Shown here piece after piece: positions 30,344 through 32,726 of a DNA stretch of 32,726 bases. The stretch is taken from positions 1 to 32,726 of the forward strand of contig SKSL01000186.1 of the NCBI GenBank assembly GCA_007123015.1. The letters run 5' to 3'. The stretch comes from Natronohydrobacter sp. Lineage in GTDB: Bacteria; Pseudomonadota; Alphaproteobacteria; Rhodobacterales; Rhodobacteraceae. Both the position numbers and the translations under genes were made by a program. Every line of letters starts with the position of its first letter. Position 1 is the first letter of the stretch. The notes beneath the pieces were generated by a model. It searched no databases. It was given only the letters and a program-made list of their open reading frames with translations, and was not told where the DNA came from.

Positions 30344-30375
30344 ACGCTCGCCCCTTCGGGCGGGCGTTTTGCTTT
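30344..30375 (+). terminator. Rho-independent terminator of rpsO
   Basis: ACGCTCGCCC-cttc-GGGCGGGCGT followed by TTTGCTTTC. Confidence 0.8.
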
Positions 30376-30470
30376 CTGGGCGGGTGATGGGCTGGTAAGC
30401 GCGCAGTCCGGGCTGGACATTTCCTGCCCGAACGCGCGAAACAGACATCAATCTGGTGAAGGGGGCGTGT

Positions 30471-31490
30471 ATGGACAGCGCAGCATTGGCGACAGCGATT
30501 CTGGAGGGTGATCGTCGTGCCCTGGCCCGTGCGATCACGCTTGTCGAGAGCACACGACCCGAACATCAACGCATTGCGGGCGATCTGCTCGAACGACTTG
30601 GGTGCGCAGACAGGCAGGCGATCCGCATCGGCCTGTCCGGCACACCTGGCGTCGGCAAATCCACGTTCATCGAGAGTTTCGGCCTGATGCTCGCGGAACA
30701 AGGGCTACGCATCGCAGTTCTGGCGGTCGATCCGTCAAGCGCACGCACAGGCGGTTCGATCCTGGGCGACAAAACCCGCATGGAACAACTGGCGCGCCAC
30801 CCCCATGCCTATATCCGGCCAAGCCCCAGCCAGACACATCTTGGCGGCGTCGCGCGCCGGACCCGGGAAGCCGTCGCGCTCTGCGAGGCGGCAGGCTTCG
30901 ATATTGTCCTGATCGAAACTGTCGGTGTGGGACAATCCGAAACGGTCGTGGCGGAACTGTCCGATGTCTTCCTGCTGCTTCTGGCCCCTGCCGGTGGGGA
31001 TGAGTTGCAGGGCGTCAAACGCGGCATCATGGAAGTCGCAGATATGATCGTGGTGAACAAGGCCGATGGCGACCTGAAAGCCACAGCCATGCGCACTTGC
31101 GCGGATTACGCTGGGGCCCTACGCCTGTTGCGCCGCCGTCCGCAGGACCCTGAGGGCTTTCCCAAGGCGCTCACTGTCTCGGCGCTTGAAGAGAGTGGTA
31201 TGGATCAGGTCTGGTCCGAGATAGAGGCGCTGACCGCATGGCGGCGCGAGGCAGGGCACTGGACCGCGCGCCGGACGCAACAGGCCCGGCACTGGTTCGA
31301 AGAAGAGGTCCGTCAATCGCTTCTGGCCAGATTGCACACAGCGAAGGCGCGCGACATCACAACGCAGCTTATGGCCGAAGTCGAAACTGGCGAGATGACC
31401 GCCACACGCGCAGCCGCAAGGCTGATCGCAGAACTCTGGCCCGAAACTGATGCGGCAGCGCCCGCAGCAGATGACCGCCGCGCGACCTGA
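30471..31490 (+). CDS. meaB: Methylmalonyl-CoA mutase-associated GTPase MeaB (ArgK family)
   Basis: 'IGLSGTPGVGKSTFIESFGLMLAEQGLRIAVLAVDPSSARTGGSILGDKTRMEQLARHPHAYIRPSPSQTHLGGVARRTREAVALCEAAGFDIVLIETVGVGQSE'. Alternative GTG at 30456. Confidence 0.95.
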   Translation: MDSAALATAILEGDRRALARAITLVESTRPEHQRIAGDLLERLGCADRQAIRIGLSGTPGVGKSTFIESFGLMLAEQGLRIAVLAVDPSSARTGGSILGDKTRMEQLARHPHAYIRPSPSQTHLGGVARRTREAVALCEAAGFDIVLIETVGVGQSETVVAELSDVFLLLLAPAGGDELQGVKRGIMEVADMIVVNKADGDLKATAMRTCADYAGALRLLRRRPQDPEGFPKALTVSALEESGMDQVWSEIEALTAWRREAGHWTARRTQQARHWFEEEVRQSLLARLHTAKARDITTQLMAEVETGEMTATRAAARLIAELWPETDAAAPAADDRRAT

Positions 31491-31660
31491 CAGGATCACG
31501 AAGACCGCATCTGCGCAGGGCGACCGGAATCGCTTGACGGCGCGAGCTTAAGTGCCTAAAGCCTGCGCCCAGACACTGGCGCTGCATGGCAGGGCCATTT
31601 TTCGATATGCGCCAGCTCCCTGCCTTTAGGGTATGGCGTTCAATGTAAAAGGAATGTCCC

Positions 31661-31948
31661 ATGTCGCGCCGTTGCGAACTGACCGGAAAAGGCCCGATGA
31701 CGGGCAATAATGTAAGCCACGCCAACAACAAGACGCGCCGGCGCTTCCTGCCCAATCTGCAGGATGTGTCTCTGTTGTCGGACGCGCTTGGCCGCAGCTT
31801 CAAACTGCGCGTTTCTTCTGCTGCGCTGCGCTCGGTTGACCATCGCGGGGGTCTTGACGCTTATCTGGCGCGCGCCAAGGATGAAGAACTCTCTGCCAAC
31901 GCACTGAAGATAAAGCGCGAACTGGCGAAAATGCAAGACGCGGCCTGA
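31661..31948 (+). CDS. rpmB: 50S ribosomal protein L28
   Basis: 95 aa: [64 protein letters not shown]. Confidence 0.97.
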   Translation: MSRRCELTGKGPMTGNNVSHANNKTRRRFLPNLQDVSLLSDALGRSFKLRVSSAALRSVDHRGGLDAYLARAKDEELSANALKIKRELAKMQDAA

Positions 31949-31990
31949 CCTGAGAATGGCTGCCCCTCAAACTCCCCGCCTCAAGGCTTA

Positions 31991-32020
31991 GGAATGCACA
32001 CATCTTTGGCTGTGCATTCC
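31991..32020 (+). terminator. Hairpin downstream of rpmB, next to the insertion sequence
   Basis: GGAATGCACA-catctttggc-TGTGCATTCC, perfect 10-bp stem, followed by CGTTCTC. Confidence 0.6.
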
Positions 32021-32090
32021 CGTTCTCAGCACTTGACCGTTTTTGTTGTGCATGATTCGATTGCTCTACTAATGTGGGAGGGCTTCTGTT

Positions 32091-32726
32091 GTGACTTCGG
32101 AAGGCTGGGTGCTGGGTGATTTCGGAGACGAACGCCTCGCGAAAAGGGGGGTCTGCTGCTCTCGGAAATGGTGGCGCATACGAGCACCTGCCTGCGCCGT
32201 CTTGCGGGTGGTCGGCGCAGTGGGATTGTTGGGTTTTCGCGCTTTCTGGCCAATCCGCGTGTGACGGCGGAGGCGGTGATTGAAGGCTGGGGAGCGGAGC
32301 TTTCGCAAGCCTGCGCGGGTCGGCATATTCTGGCGATTCAGGACACCAGCGACTTCAATTTTTCGACGACCAAAGAGCGCAGTCGCGGATTGGGTGCAAT
32401 CGGGAAGGGGTCGGGACGTGGTGTTTTGCTCCACGCGATGCTGGGTGTGGATGCCGAGACGGGTGGCATTCTGGGTTTGGCCGCAGGCCGGATATGGACA
32501 CGCGATGGCCGCGTAAGTGTTCTTCACCGGGCCCGACCGCTATCAGCGAAGGAATCGCATCGGTGGCTGAGCACGGCAGAGGCTGCCAAGACGGTTCTGG
32601 CCCAGGCGCAAATGGTGACTGAAATCGGTGATCGCGAGAGCGATATCTATGAGAAATGGGCGCGATTACCTGAACCGGGCTTTCATATATTGACCCGCGC
32701 CATGGCGGATCGCTCAATCTTGGAAG
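32091..32726 (+). mobile_element. IS4/Tn5-like transposase, 5' part, with a -1 frame change at 32146-32151 (runs off right edge)
   Basis: GTG 32091 preceded by GGGAGGG: VTSEGWVLGDFGDERLAKR, then in the -1 frame GGLLLSEMVAHTSTCLRRLAGGRRSGIVGFSRFLANPRVTAEAV...HILAIQDTSDFNFSTTKERSRGLGAIGKGSGRGVLLHAMLGVD...VTEIGDRESDIYEKWARLPEPGFHILTRAMADRSILE. This is an IS4-family DDE transposase with the 'IQDTS' and 'DRESDIYE' catalytic contexts. Confidence 0.88.

Noticed and set aside
32280-32516. 78-aa ORF listed in the track within the IS
   Set aside because: Out of frame with the transposase; the real coding frame is the one carrying the IS4-family motifs.

Overview
This 32.7 kb window is high-GC alphaproteobacterial chromosomal DNA, of Rhodobacteraceae/Roseobacter-like character judged only from gene content and protein style. 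It is mostly ordinary chromosomal content. Left to right: an edge-truncated DUF4214/RTX-like protein (minus strand); an RpiR regulator with a TRAP transporter, Asp/Glu(hydantoin)-racemase-like and MFS cluster; an orphan FbpB-like iron ABC permease with a TGA-N9-TCA motif upstream; an SbcD/YhaO-like and YhaN-like nuclease/ATPase pair; an EamA transporter; a second (TakP-like) TRAP operon; monomeric NADP isocitrate dehydrogenase; an M20 amidohydrolase; HU; AMP nucleosidase; an HDAC-like–xseB–ispA–dxs operon; a small RTX repeat protein; rpsO; meaB; rpmB; and the 5' part of an IS4/Tn5-like transposase whose frame is broken at an A4G6 run. I saw no rRNA, tRNA, CRISPR array or clear defence island, and nothing I can defend as a wholly new system. 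The best leads are the IS4 frameshift, the orphan iron-boxed permease, the SBP/permease intergenic hairpins shared by both TRAP operons, and palindromes in the icd and TRAP promoters. All family names come from reading translations by eye; no database search was run.
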